Source of the DNA: Catellatospora sichuanensis
GTDB taxonomy: Bacteria > Actinomycetota > Actinomycetes > Mycobacteriales > Micromonosporaceae
Length of the DNA stretch: 64,000 nucleotides
Direction of reading: 5' to 3'
Assembly: GCF_007483665.1 (NCBI RefSeq)
Contig: NZ_VIQO01000010.1
Span: 248,001-312,000, forward strand
The position numbers and the translations under genes are program-made. The stretch's first letter is position 1, and each line of letters begins with the position of its first letter. Below, one piece after another: positions 50,890 through 57,806 of this stretch. The notes beneath the pieces were generated by a model. The model was not told where the DNA came from. It saw only the letters and a program-made list of their open reading frames with translations, and did no database searches.

Positions 50890-52530
50890 TCAAACGCTCG
50901 CCGACGTGTCCTGTGCCACTCCGCCGGTGGTGGGGCCGGGTGCGGGCGCGGACGTGATGGTCGCGGGCGCGGGCGCACCGGCGGGTTCGGGCGGGCAGGC
51001 TGAGGGCGCGCCGGTGCGGTCCGCATCGCTGCCGCGCAGGGTGAGCAGGGCGACCGCCGCGGCGACCGCCATCAGCACGGCGGCTGCGATCGCCGCCGCG
51101 TGCAGGCCCGACACGAAGGCGCTGCGGGCGCTCGCGAACAGCGCCTCACCCATGGGACCGGGTGACCCGTTCGCGACGACGGCCGCCGCGGCGAGCGTCT
51201 CGCGGGCCGTGTCCGCGGCCTCGGCGGGCAGCCCGGCGGGCACCTCGAGGTAGGCGCGGAAGACGGCGGTGCCGATGCTGCCCAGCACGGCCATGCCGAG
51301 CGCGCCGCCGAACTCCGAGGCCGTCTCCGACAGCGCGGACGCCGAGCCCGCCCGCTCCGGCGGGGCGGCCCACAGGATGAGTTCGGTGCTCAGCGACATC
51401 ACCACCACCAGGCCGCAGGCGTACAGCGCGGCGCAGACCATCAGCGTCCACAGTGGGGAGTCGGCGGCCACGGCGGTCATCGCGGCGAACCCGGCCAGCG
51501 CGATCAGGAAGCCGCCCGCGACCAGGCGGGCGCGGGGCACACCGCGCTGGGCGAGCCCGGCGGCGATCGGAGCGACCGCGCCGACGCCGATCGAGGGCAC
51601 CAGGCTCCACAGCGCCGCCTCCAGCGGGGACATGCCCCACACGGTCTGCAGTAGCTGGGTGGTGAAGATGGCGAAGCCGACCAGGGCGAACATCGCGAGC
51701 ATGTTGACCGCGACGGCGCCGCTGAAGGCGCGGCCGCGGAAGAGCGCGAGATCGATCATCGGGTCCGTCGAGGTGCGCTGCCGGTGCAGGAAGACCGCGC
51801 CGACGGCCAGGCCGAGGACGATCGCCGTGCCCGCGAGCCGGTCGTCGCCTCGGGCGGCGAACTCCTTGACACCCCAGATGGCCGGAAGCACCGCACCCAG
51901 CGACAGGGCCGCGCCGATCAGGTCGAAGCGGCCGCCGTCGACCCGGCGCGACTCGGGCACCAGTACCGGCGCGAGCACGACCAGCAGCAGCATGAACGGC
52001 ACGTTGATGAGGAAGACCGAGCCCCACCAGAAGCGTTCGAGCAGCAGGCCGCTGAGGATCGGGCCGAGCGCGACGCCGAAGGTGAGCGCGGCGGTCCAGA
52101 TCGCGATGGCGGTGGCGCGCTGCTTGGCGTCGTGGAACATGTTGCGGATCAGCGCGAGGGTGCTCGGCATCAGTGTCGCGCCGCCGATCCCGAGCAGGGC
52201 CCGGGTGGCGATGAGGGCTTCGGCGCTGCCCGCGTACGCGGCGGCGGCGGAGGTGAGGCCGAAAACCGCCGCGCCGATCATGAGCAGTCGGCGGCGGCCG
52301 ATCCGGTCGCCCAGCGCGCCCATCGTGACGAGCAGCCCGGCGAGCACGAAGCCGTAGATGTCGAAGATCCACAGCTGCTGGGTGGCGGTGGGGGCGAGGT
52401 CGGCGCTGATGAACGGGACGGCGAAGTAGAGCACCGACACGTCCATGGAGACCAGCAGCAGGGGCAGGAGCAGCACGACGAGGCCGATCCACTCGCGGCG
52501 GCCGGCGAGCGGCGGGCTTGGCTCGTTCAT
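50890..52530 (-). CDS. DHA2-type MFS multidrug transporter (14 TM)
   Basis: A 546-aa drug:H+ antiporter-2 protein. Motifs: LLLVSMDVSVLYFAVP in helix 1, GALGDRIGRRRLLMIG loop 2-3, and RALLGIGGATLMPSTLALI, typical of QacA/SmvA-like exporters. The C-terminal ~50 residues are a Pro/Ala-rich cytoplasmic tail. The ATG at 52530 has an AGG-rich ribosome binding site. It is divergent from a TetR regulator with a triple 21-bp repeat in between, so drug-inducible derepression is likely. The substrate is unknown. Confidence 0.9.
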   Translation of the reverse strand: MNEPSPPLAGRREWIGLVVLLLPLLLVSMDVSVLYFAVPFISADLAPTATQQLWIFDIYGFVLAGLLVTMGALGDRIGRRRLLMIGAAVFGLTSAAAAYAGSAEALIATRALLGIGGATLMPSTLALIRNMFHDAKQRATAIAIWTAALTFGVALGPILSGLLLERFWWGSVFLINVPFMLLLVVLAPVLVPESRRVDGGRFDLIGAALSLGAVLPAIWGVKEFAARGDDRLAGTAIVLGLAVGAVFLHRQRTSTDPMIDLALFRGRAFSGAVAVNMLAMFALVGFAIFTTQLLQTVWGMSPLEAALWSLVPSIGVGAVAPIAAGLAQRGVPRARLVAGGFLIALAGFAAMTAVAADSPLWTLMVCAALYACGLVVVMSLSTELILWAAPPERAGSASALSETASEFGGALGMAVLGSIGTAVFRAYLEVPAGLPAEAADTARETLAAAAVVANGSPGPMGEALFASARSAFVSGLHAAAIAAAVLMAVAAAVALLTLRGSDADRTGAPSACPPEPAGAPAPATITSAPAPGPTTGGVAQDTSASV

Positions 52531-52542
52531 CGAGGACCTACC

Positions 52543-52605
52543 TTCTGTGTATGCAGTACGCGCTTCTGCGTATCTTGTACGCTGTTCTGTGTACGTTATA
52601 CGCAG
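52543..52605. promoter_or_regulatory. Three tandem 21-bp operator-like repeats
   Basis: Repeats at 52543-52563, 52564-52584 and 52585-52605 each begin TTCTG and carry an imperfect dyad GYGTAY-N3-RTACGC. The period of exactly 21 bp is two helical turns, placing all three dyads on the same DNA face. They lie between the divergent MFS and TetR genes, 12 bp from the MFS start codon. Confidence 0.8.
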
Positions 52606-52648
52606 TACTAGGATGTGCAGTCAAGCCTTCGAGGTGGAAGCAGGTGTG

Positions 52649-53401
52649 ATGGAACTCGACAGCGGCACCGGGGTGCCGGCGAACATCGCCGCCGCGTGGG
52701 GTCTGCGGGAGCGCCCCGGCAAGGGGCCGAAGCCCGGGCTGACCCTGGACGGCATCGTCCAGGCCGGCATCCGGGTGGCGGCCGCCGACGGCATCGCCGC
52801 GGTCTCCATGAGCCGGGTCGCCGCCGAGGCGGGCGCGTCCACCATGGCGCTCTACCGGTATGTCCGAGCCAAGGACGAGCTGCTCGAACTGATGATGGAC
52901 GCGGCCATCGGCGACCCGCCGGCGATCGACCCGGACGCCGGCTGGCGCGCCGCGCTCACCGCCTGGGCATGGGCGTGCCGCGAGGTCTACCTGGCCCAGC
53001 CGTGGACGCTGCGCGTGCCGATCAGCGGCCCGCCCGCCACCCCGCACCAGCTGGCGTGGATGGACGCGGGACTGGCCGCGCTGGCCGACACCAGCCTGCG
53101 CGAGGAGGAGAAGCTCTCGATCATCCTGCTGCTCAGCATGTACGTCCGCAACGAGGCGATGGTGGCCGCGGACATGCAGGCAGCCGTGCAGGCGGTGGAC
53201 ACGTCGCTGGACGAGGCCATCGCGACGTACGGGAAGCTGCTGAAGCTGCTCGTGGACCCGGCCCGGTTCCCCGCACTGGGACGCGTCATCGCGGCCGGGG
53301 TGCTCGACCGGGCGGACGAGCCCCACGAGGAGTTCGTGTTCGGACTGGAGCGCATCCTCGACGGTGTCGGTCTGCTCATCGCCCAGCGGGCGGGCAGCTG
53401 A
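52649..53401 (+). CDS. TetR-family transcriptional regulator
   Basis: A 250-aa protein. The N-terminal helix-turn-helix (~residues 33-78) contains LDGIVQAGIRVAAADGIAAVSMSRVAAEAGASTMALYRYVRAKDELLELM. The C-terminal domain (~100-240) is TetR_C_11-like and would bind a ligand and dimerise. The ATG at 52649 is preferred; a longer frame from 52445 overlaps the MFS gene and the repeats. It most likely represses the divergent MFS gene through the tandem repeats. Confidence 0.9.
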   Translation: MELDSGTGVPANIAAAWGLRERPGKGPKPGLTLDGIVQAGIRVAAADGIAAVSMSRVAAEAGASTMALYRYVRAKDELLELMMDAAIGDPPAIDPDAGWRAALTAWAWACREVYLAQPWTLRVPISGPPATPHQLAWMDAGLAALADTSLREEEKLSIILLLSMYVRNEAMVAADMQAAVQAVDTSLDEAIATYGKLLKLLVDPARFPALGRVIAAGVLDRADEPHEEFVFGLERILDGVGLLIAQRAGS

Positions 53402-53418
53402 CCATCCGGGGTGGACGG

Positions 53419-53424
53419 TACCGT
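53419..53424 (+). promoter_or_regulatory. Leaderless -10 (TACCGT) of the polytopic membrane protein gene
   Basis: TACCGT ends 6 nt before the GTG at 53431. There is no ribosome binding site. Confidence 0.5.
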
Positions 53425-53430
53425 GCTCCC

Positions 53431-54852
53431 GTGACGGACATCCCCTCCCCGGTCATGACATCGACGCCCGACGCGCCCGTCGTGGCCGAACCCCCGCGGC
53501 ACGGGCTGGCCTGGTCGCTGCGGCACCTGGCGGCGGTGCTCGGCACCGTCGGCTCGGCGCTGCTGCGGCACTGGCCGGCGCTGCTGGCCCTGGTCTTCCT
53601 CGGCTTCGCGGCCCGCCGAGGGCTGGTGGTGGTGGCCGTCCAGGCCAGCAAACTCGACGGCGTATTCGGCTTCCTGGTGTTCGCGCTCGTGCCGGTCGCG
53701 GTGATGACCGCGCTGGTGCTGATGCTGCGGGTGCTGTCGCGCTCGCTGCCCGCGATGGCGGCCACCGGGGAGCCCGGCGAGCGCTTCCGCGCGCTGGCGC
53801 ACATCGCGAGCGTGCTGCTGCCGTTCATCGCGGTGTACGCCTCTTACGGCTACTTCGAAGCCGACCGCAACCAGTACGTCTACGAGGTGTACGCGGACGA
53901 GACCTTCAACAACGACGCCGACATCTTCGCCAACCCGGCTGCCGTGAACATCGACGAGCGCCTGCCGTTCCAGCTGAACGCGACATTGGTGATCGTCGTC
54001 GGGGTCGCGATGGCGCTGCGTTTCCTGCTGGGGCTGCGGCCGGGACGGCTGTGGGGCTGGGTGGGGTTCGTCCGGGCATACCTGGAGGTTCTCTCGATCA
54101 CTCTGTTCGCTGCGTTCGTGTCGACGGTCAGCAAGCTCTTCGTGCCGTACGTCGAGGCGCGCCAGGGTTACCAGTGGGCGCTGGGCCTCTGGCACGCGCT
54201 TGTCGACCAGATGGGCCCGCTGAAGGCGGCCACGCAGGCGGCAGGCCTGTTCCTCGCAGGGCTGTTCTTCTCCATCGACACGGTGCTGGTGGTGCCGATC
54301 GCCTGGCTCGTCGTGGGCACGGTGGTCTACGGGCAGAGTCTCGGCACGCCGCCGCTGAGCGCGAAGGCGGCGCGGCGTGCCCGCAGCGCCGTACGCCGCT
54401 GGGTACGCTTCCCCGCGCCGGTGCGCAGGCTGGCCCGCGGCAGCACCGCCAGCCTGCGTGAGAGCACGGCGCCGCTGGCGCACGCCTTCCGGCTGCTGGC
54501 GCACGCGGGCAAGGTGCCGATCCTGCTGTTCTGCCTGCTGTTCACGGCCCTGCAGACGCTCCCCTCCTGGCTGTGGGAGCTGGAACGCGAGCTCGTCGGC
54601 CCGGGGGACCTGCAGTTCTACTGGGTGCCGCTGTCCGGGCCGTTGGCGCTGTTCAACCAGGCGATCAGCATGGTGCTGCAGCTGTGCCTGGTCGCGGCGA
54701 CCGTCGACCGGGTGCTGCGGGTCCAGTCAGCGGGGCAGGCTGAGCCGGACGTAGCGCACCGCCAGGTCGAAGCTGCCGAAGCTGAGCCGCACCGCGACCG
54801 CGTCGACGCCGGTGGCCAGGGCGAAGTGGGCCACGGTCCGGTAGCGGCCTGA
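53431..54852 (+). CDS. Polytopic membrane protein of unknown function
   Basis: A 473-aa protein. About eight hydrophobic helices: WPALLALVFLGFAARRGLVV, FLVFALVPVAVMTALVLML, IASVLLPFIAVYASYG, ATLVIVVGVAMALRFLLGL, LEVLSITLFAAFVSTVSKLF, FFSIDTVLVVPIAWLVVGTV, VPILLFCLLFTALQTLPSWL, and a last one near 415-435. The C-terminal ~40 residues are hydrophilic. No family recognised. Start: GTG 53431 from the -10 above. The last 126 bp overlap the convergent gene at 54727. It probably functions together with the three small anchored proteins encoded opposite. Confidence 0.7.
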   Translation: MTDIPSPVMTSTPDAPVVAEPPRHGLAWSLRHLAAVLGTVGSALLRHWPALLALVFLGFAARRGLVVVAVQASKLDGVFGFLVFALVPVAVMTALVLMLRVLSRSLPAMAATGEPGERFRALAHIASVLLPFIAVYASYGYFEADRNQYVYEVYADETFNNDADIFANPAAVNIDERLPFQLNATLVIVVGVAMALRFLLGLRPGRLWGWVGFVRAYLEVLSITLFAAFVSTVSKLFVPYVEARQGYQWALGLWHALVDQMGPLKAATQAAGLFLAGLFFSIDTVLVVPIAWLVVGTVVYGQSLGTPPLSAKAARRARSAVRRWVRFPAPVRRLARGSTASLRESTAPLAHAFRLLAHAGKVPILLFCLLFTALQTLPSWLWELERELVGPGDLQFYWVPLSGPLALFNQAISMVLQLCLVAATVDRVLRVQSAGQAEPDVAHRQVEAAEAEPHRDRVDAGGQGEVGHGPVAA

Positions 54853-55302
54853 GACCGGCGCGGGGCCCCCGGAGTCGGTGTCCGGCCGGCAGTTGGCCAG
54901 TGGCACGCGCGCCTTGGTGAGCTCCTGGGCTTCGGTGTCGTGCCGGTTGCCGGCCCGGTCCTCCAGCACGATGGTGCAGCCGGGGGACTTCTCGGGATCG
55001 GGGGACTCGATCTCGATAACGGCACGCCACACCGTGACACCCTCCGGCGGCACGAACGCGGCGGTGGCGGAGCGCTTGAGTTCGGTCGTCGGCGCCAGCT
55101 CGACCAGGCGCAGCCGGAGGCCGGCGAACTCGGCCGAGCCGTCGGCGGCGGACGGCGCCTGCACCGGCCGGCCCCGCTGCCAGTACTCCAGGTCGGAGTA
55201 CACCCCGGCATAGACCATCAGGGCGAGGGCGGGAACCACCGCGACCAGTCCCCAGACGTTGCGCCGCCACCAGCCGCGGCCCAGCGAGTCCGGGCCCCTC
55301 AC
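54727..55302 (-). CDS. Small membrane-anchored DUF4352-like protein A
   Basis: A 191-aa protein with an N-terminal anchor (~residues 16-36, VWGLVAVVPALALMVYAGVY) and an extracytoplasmic Ig-like domain with RLRLVELAPTTELKR and TVWRAVIEIESPDPEKS. Two Cys (PGCTIVLED, ANCRPD) may form a disulfide. The GTG at 55302 overlaps the stop of the upstream gene as GTGA. It is the last gene of a three-gene operon and overlaps the convergent polytopic membrane gene by 126 bp. The family is a guess from domain pattern. Confidence 0.6.
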   Translation of the reverse strand: MRGPDSLGRGWWRRNVWGLVAVVPALALMVYAGVYSDLEYWQRGRPVQAPSAADGSAEFAGLRLRLVELAPTTELKRSATAAFVPPEGVTVWRAVIEIESPDPEKSPGCTIVLEDRAGNRHDTEAQELTKARVPLANCRPDTDSGGPAPVSGRYRTVAHFALATGVDAVAVRLSFGSFDLAVRYVRLSLPR

Positions 55303-55874
55303 GACGCGGCCCTCGGCGCGAGCACCTCGGTCGGGGCCGGATTCGCCAGCACGCCGGACACGTCGGAGACGGGCAGTGGGATCTCGGCCATGGAATCCAC
55401 CCTGTGGTCGACGTAAGTGGACGCCACGAGCAGGGTCAGGTCACCGGCCGAGGCGGCGGGCACCTCGATCGCGACCTCACCCTCGATAGGCAGCCCGGGC
55501 TGGATGTTCCGGCCGCCGCTGACCAGATACTGCTCGAAGCGATCGGTCGTCTCGTAGATCCTGCCTGAGGCGTCACGCACGGCGGCGTACCTGATGCGCA
55601 CCGGCTCGGTGCGGGCGCTCAGGCGTAGCTTGACGACGATCCAGACGCCCTGGGTCTCCAGGATCTCATCGCCGATCTTGAGCTGGGCGGCGCAGCGCAC
55701 GGCGGCGGCCCGCACCGCGAAGTCGCGGCCGACCACGTCCGTGCCGAAGTCGCCCGCGACGGCGAAGGGACGCAGCTGGTGGTTGCGGTCGGGCGTGGCA
55801 TCGCCCACGGCCTGGCCGGCGGCCAGCACAGCCGCGATCAACAGGAAGGAGCCGAGACGGCGCAGCAGCTTCAC
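55299..55874 (-). CDS. Small membrane-anchored DUF4352-like protein B
   Basis: A 191-aa protein with an N-terminal hydrophobic segment (LRRLGSFLLIAAVLAAGQAV), anchor or signal peptide. The Ig-like domain contains FAVRAAAVRCAAQLKI, QGVWIVVKLRLSARTEP and GDLTLLVAS, the DUF4352/telokin pattern. The GTG at 55874 overlaps the upstream stop (GTGA), and its own stop overlaps the next start, so all three genes are coupled. Function unknown. Confidence 0.6.
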   Translation of the reverse strand: MKLLRRLGSFLLIAAVLAAGQAVGDATPDRNHQLRPFAVAGDFGTDVVGRDFAVRAAAVRCAAQLKIGDEILETQGVWIVVKLRLSARTEPVRIRYAAVRDASGRIYETTDRFEQYLVSGGRNIQPGLPIEGEVAIEVPAASAGDLTLLVASTYVDHRVDSMAEIPLPVSDVSGVLANPAPTEVLAPRAAS

Positions 55875-56608
55875 GGCGACGTCCGCACCGACGGCGTCGC
55901 ACCGGGTCGGCCCGAGGCGGAGACTCGCGGCGACGTGTCCGGCGACGGCGACGTGCCCGGCGACGGCGTCGCGCCGCGGGAGGCGCGCACGTCGATCACG
56001 GGCACGGTGACGCGGCCGCTGGGGTCCTCGTTCGCCCTCCACTGGAGTTCGGTGCTGAACGAGTCGCCGCGGTACGTCATACCGAGCACGAGCACCGTCA
56101 CGGTGGTGGGCACCGGCGCGTCACCGGACTGCTCCCAGAAGAACGCCACCTTCTCCGGCATGTTCGGGTGCAGGCGGCGGATCACCCGCTTGTCGCGGTA
56201 GAGGACCATGTCGGAGGGCTCCTTGGCGATCAGGCCCTCCACGCCGGACAGCCGCATCATCTTGGAGGTGAGCGTCCAGCTCTCGTGTGCGGTGATCGTG
56301 ACGTTGGCGGTCACGTACAGCCAGCGGTTCTTCTCGTCCTGGCGGTGCAGCGGCGGCAGGTCTCCCGCCAGGCGCACGTCGATCACCTCGACCCGCCACG
56401 GCCCGCCGTCCACCGGAACACCCACCGCGAACTGGGGAGTCTTGTCCTTCGGCGGTGCGGTCTCCAGCCCGCCGAACAGCGCGGTGCCCGCCAGCACCAG
56501 CGCGATCAGCACCCAGCGCAGTTGCGGCGCGACGCCGTCGAGCAGACCCCTGAAGAGTCTGCGGCTCAGTTGACCCCGCCCCGTGGTGACCGACACAGCG
56601 GCGAGCAT
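55871..56608 (-). CDS. Small membrane-anchored DUF4352-like protein C
   Basis: A 245-aa protein, the first gene of the operon. A transmembrane helix at ~32-50 (WVLIALVLAGTALFGGL), then an Ig-like domain with WRVEVIDVRLAGDLPPL, NRWLYVTANVTITAHES and VTVLVLGMTYRGD, and a Pro/Ser/Thr-rich tail (~210-245). The start is uncertain: ATG 56608 or the GTG a few codons later; neither has a clear ribosome binding site. The three proteins A-C share one architecture and probably derive from duplication. Function unknown. Confidence 0.6.
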   Translation of the reverse strand: MLAAVSVTTGRGQLSRRLFRGLLDGVAPQLRWVLIALVLAGTALFGGLETAPPKDKTPQFAVGVPVDGGPWRVEVIDVRLAGDLPPLHRQDEKNRWLYVTANVTITAHESWTLTSKMMRLSGVEGLIAKEPSDMVLYRDKRVIRRLHPNMPEKVAFFWEQSGDAPVPTTVTVLVLGMTYRGDSFSTELQWRANEDPSGRVTVPVIDVRASRGATPSPGTSPSPDTSPRVSASGRPGATPSVRTSP

Positions 56609-56633
56609 ACGAGATGGAACGCTTACGGGGACA

Positions 56634-56680
56634 CCCGAGCGGGGCCGTGTCCATACACAGTGGACACGGCCCCGCTCGGG
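56634..56680 (-). terminator. 20-bp hairpin after the aldo/keto reductase gene
   Basis: Arms 56634-56653 and 56661-56680 are perfectly complementary with a 7-nt loop, 9 bp past the aldo/keto reductase stop on the minus strand. No T-run. Confidence 0.65.
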
Positions 56681-56689
56681 GGCGGCGGC

Positions 56690-57523
56690 TCAGCCCATCC
56701 AGGAGAAGACGGCGGGGTCGGGGCCGATGCGGCCGCCGTTGTCCAAAGTGGCGATCGCGGCCATGTCCTCGTCGTCGAGAGTGAAGTCGAAGACCGCGAT
56801 GTTCTCGGCGATCCGCGACGGGGTCACCGACTTGGGGATGACCACGTTGCCCAGCTGCAGGTGCCAGCGCAGCACCACCTGTGCCGTCGTCTTGCCGTGC
56901 TTGGCCGCGACCCGGGCCAGCACGGGGTCGTCGAGCAGGCCCTTGCCCTGGCCCAGCGGGCTCCACGCCTCGGTCGCGATGTCGTGCACCGCGTGCAGCT
57001 TGCGCAGCTCCTCCTGCGGGAACCGCGGGTGCAGCTCGATCTGGTTGACCGCGGGCACCACGTCGAACTCGTCGAGCAGGCGGCTCATCGTCTGCACGGT
57101 GAAGTTGGACACGCCGATGGCGCGCACCCGCTTGTCGGCGTACAGCTTCTCCAGCGCGCGCCAGGCCTGGGTGTAAAGGTCCTGGGACGGCACCGGCCAG
57201 TGGATCAGGTACAGGTCCAGATAGTCGAGGCCGAGTTTGGCCATGCTCTCGTCGAAGGCGCGCAGGGCCTTGTCGTACTCGTGCTCGGTGTTCCACAGCT
57301 TCGTGGTGACGAACAGCTGCTCGCGGGGCAGCCCACTGGCGCGCAGCGCCCGGCCCACGCCCTGCTCGTTGAAGTACATCTTGGCGGTGTCGATGCTGCG
57401 GTAGCCCGACTCCAGCGCCGTGGTCACGGCCTTCTCCGCCGTGTCGTCGTCGACCTGCCACACGCCGAATCCGAGCTGGGGCATCGCTACGCCGTTGTTG
57501 AGGGTCACCTCAGGAACGATCAT
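56690..57523 (-). CDS. Aldo/keto reductase
   Basis: A 277-aa (alpha/beta)8-barrel NADPH-dependent reductase of carbonyl compounds. The catalytic tetrad is complete: D45 and Y50 in GYRSIDTAKMY, K75 in VTTKLWN and H108 in LYLIHWP. The C-terminal cofactor motif is VVIPKSVTPSRIAENI. It resembles the 2,5-diketo-gluconate reductase subgroup, though the natural substrate cannot be told. The ATG at 57523 gives the family N-terminus. It is divergent from the GH48 gene. Confidence 0.92.
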   Translation of the reverse strand: MIVPEVTLNNGVAMPQLGFGVWQVDDDTAEKAVTTALESGYRSIDTAKMYFNEQGVGRALRASGLPREQLFVTTKLWNTEHEYDKALRAFDESMAKLGLDYLDLYLIHWPVPSQDLYTQAWRALEKLYADKRVRAIGVSNFTVQTMSRLLDEFDVVPAVNQIELHPRFPQEELRKLHAVHDIATEAWSPLGQGKGLLDDPVLARVAAKHGKTTAQVVLRWHLQLGNVVIPKSVTPSRIAENIAVFDFTLDDEDMAAIATLDNGGRIGPDPAVFSWMG

Positions 57524-57635
57524 GCATCCATTCTTCCAGTGCCGCGGCCGCTCGTCGCGGCAGTCGGCTCGGCGCGGATCGGTGAATCGACGCGCGCCGT
57601 GCCGCCCGGGTCGGCGTGGCAGTGACCCCTTGCGA

Positions 57636-57649
57636 TGGAAGCGCTCCCA
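57636..57649. promoter_or_regulatory. CebR-type operator upstream of the GH48 gene
   Basis: TGGAAGCGCTCCCA matches the 14-bp CebR consensus TGGGAGCGCTCCCA at 13 positions. CebR is the LacI-family cellobiose/cellotriose-responsive repressor of cellulase genes in Streptomyces and relatives. The box lies 157 bp upstream of the GH48 start and 112 bp upstream of the aldo/keto reductase start. No cebR gene is in the window. Confidence 0.75.
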
Positions 57650-57806
57650 TGCAAGACTGATCCAGATTCGCGACCGGGAGCCATCGTCGCGCGACACGGC
57701 ACGTCAGGGCATGGATGCGCCGAAGCGGCACCGCCGTCCTCAGTGACGGTTCGCCAAAAGGTTTCCCGCCGGGACGTGGTCCCGGCACATTCGCGAGGAG
57801 ATCGTC

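Noticed and set aside
52543-52605. CRISPR array
   Set aside because: The three 21-bp units are contiguous with no spacers and differ in sequence; position between a repressor and its target indicates operators.
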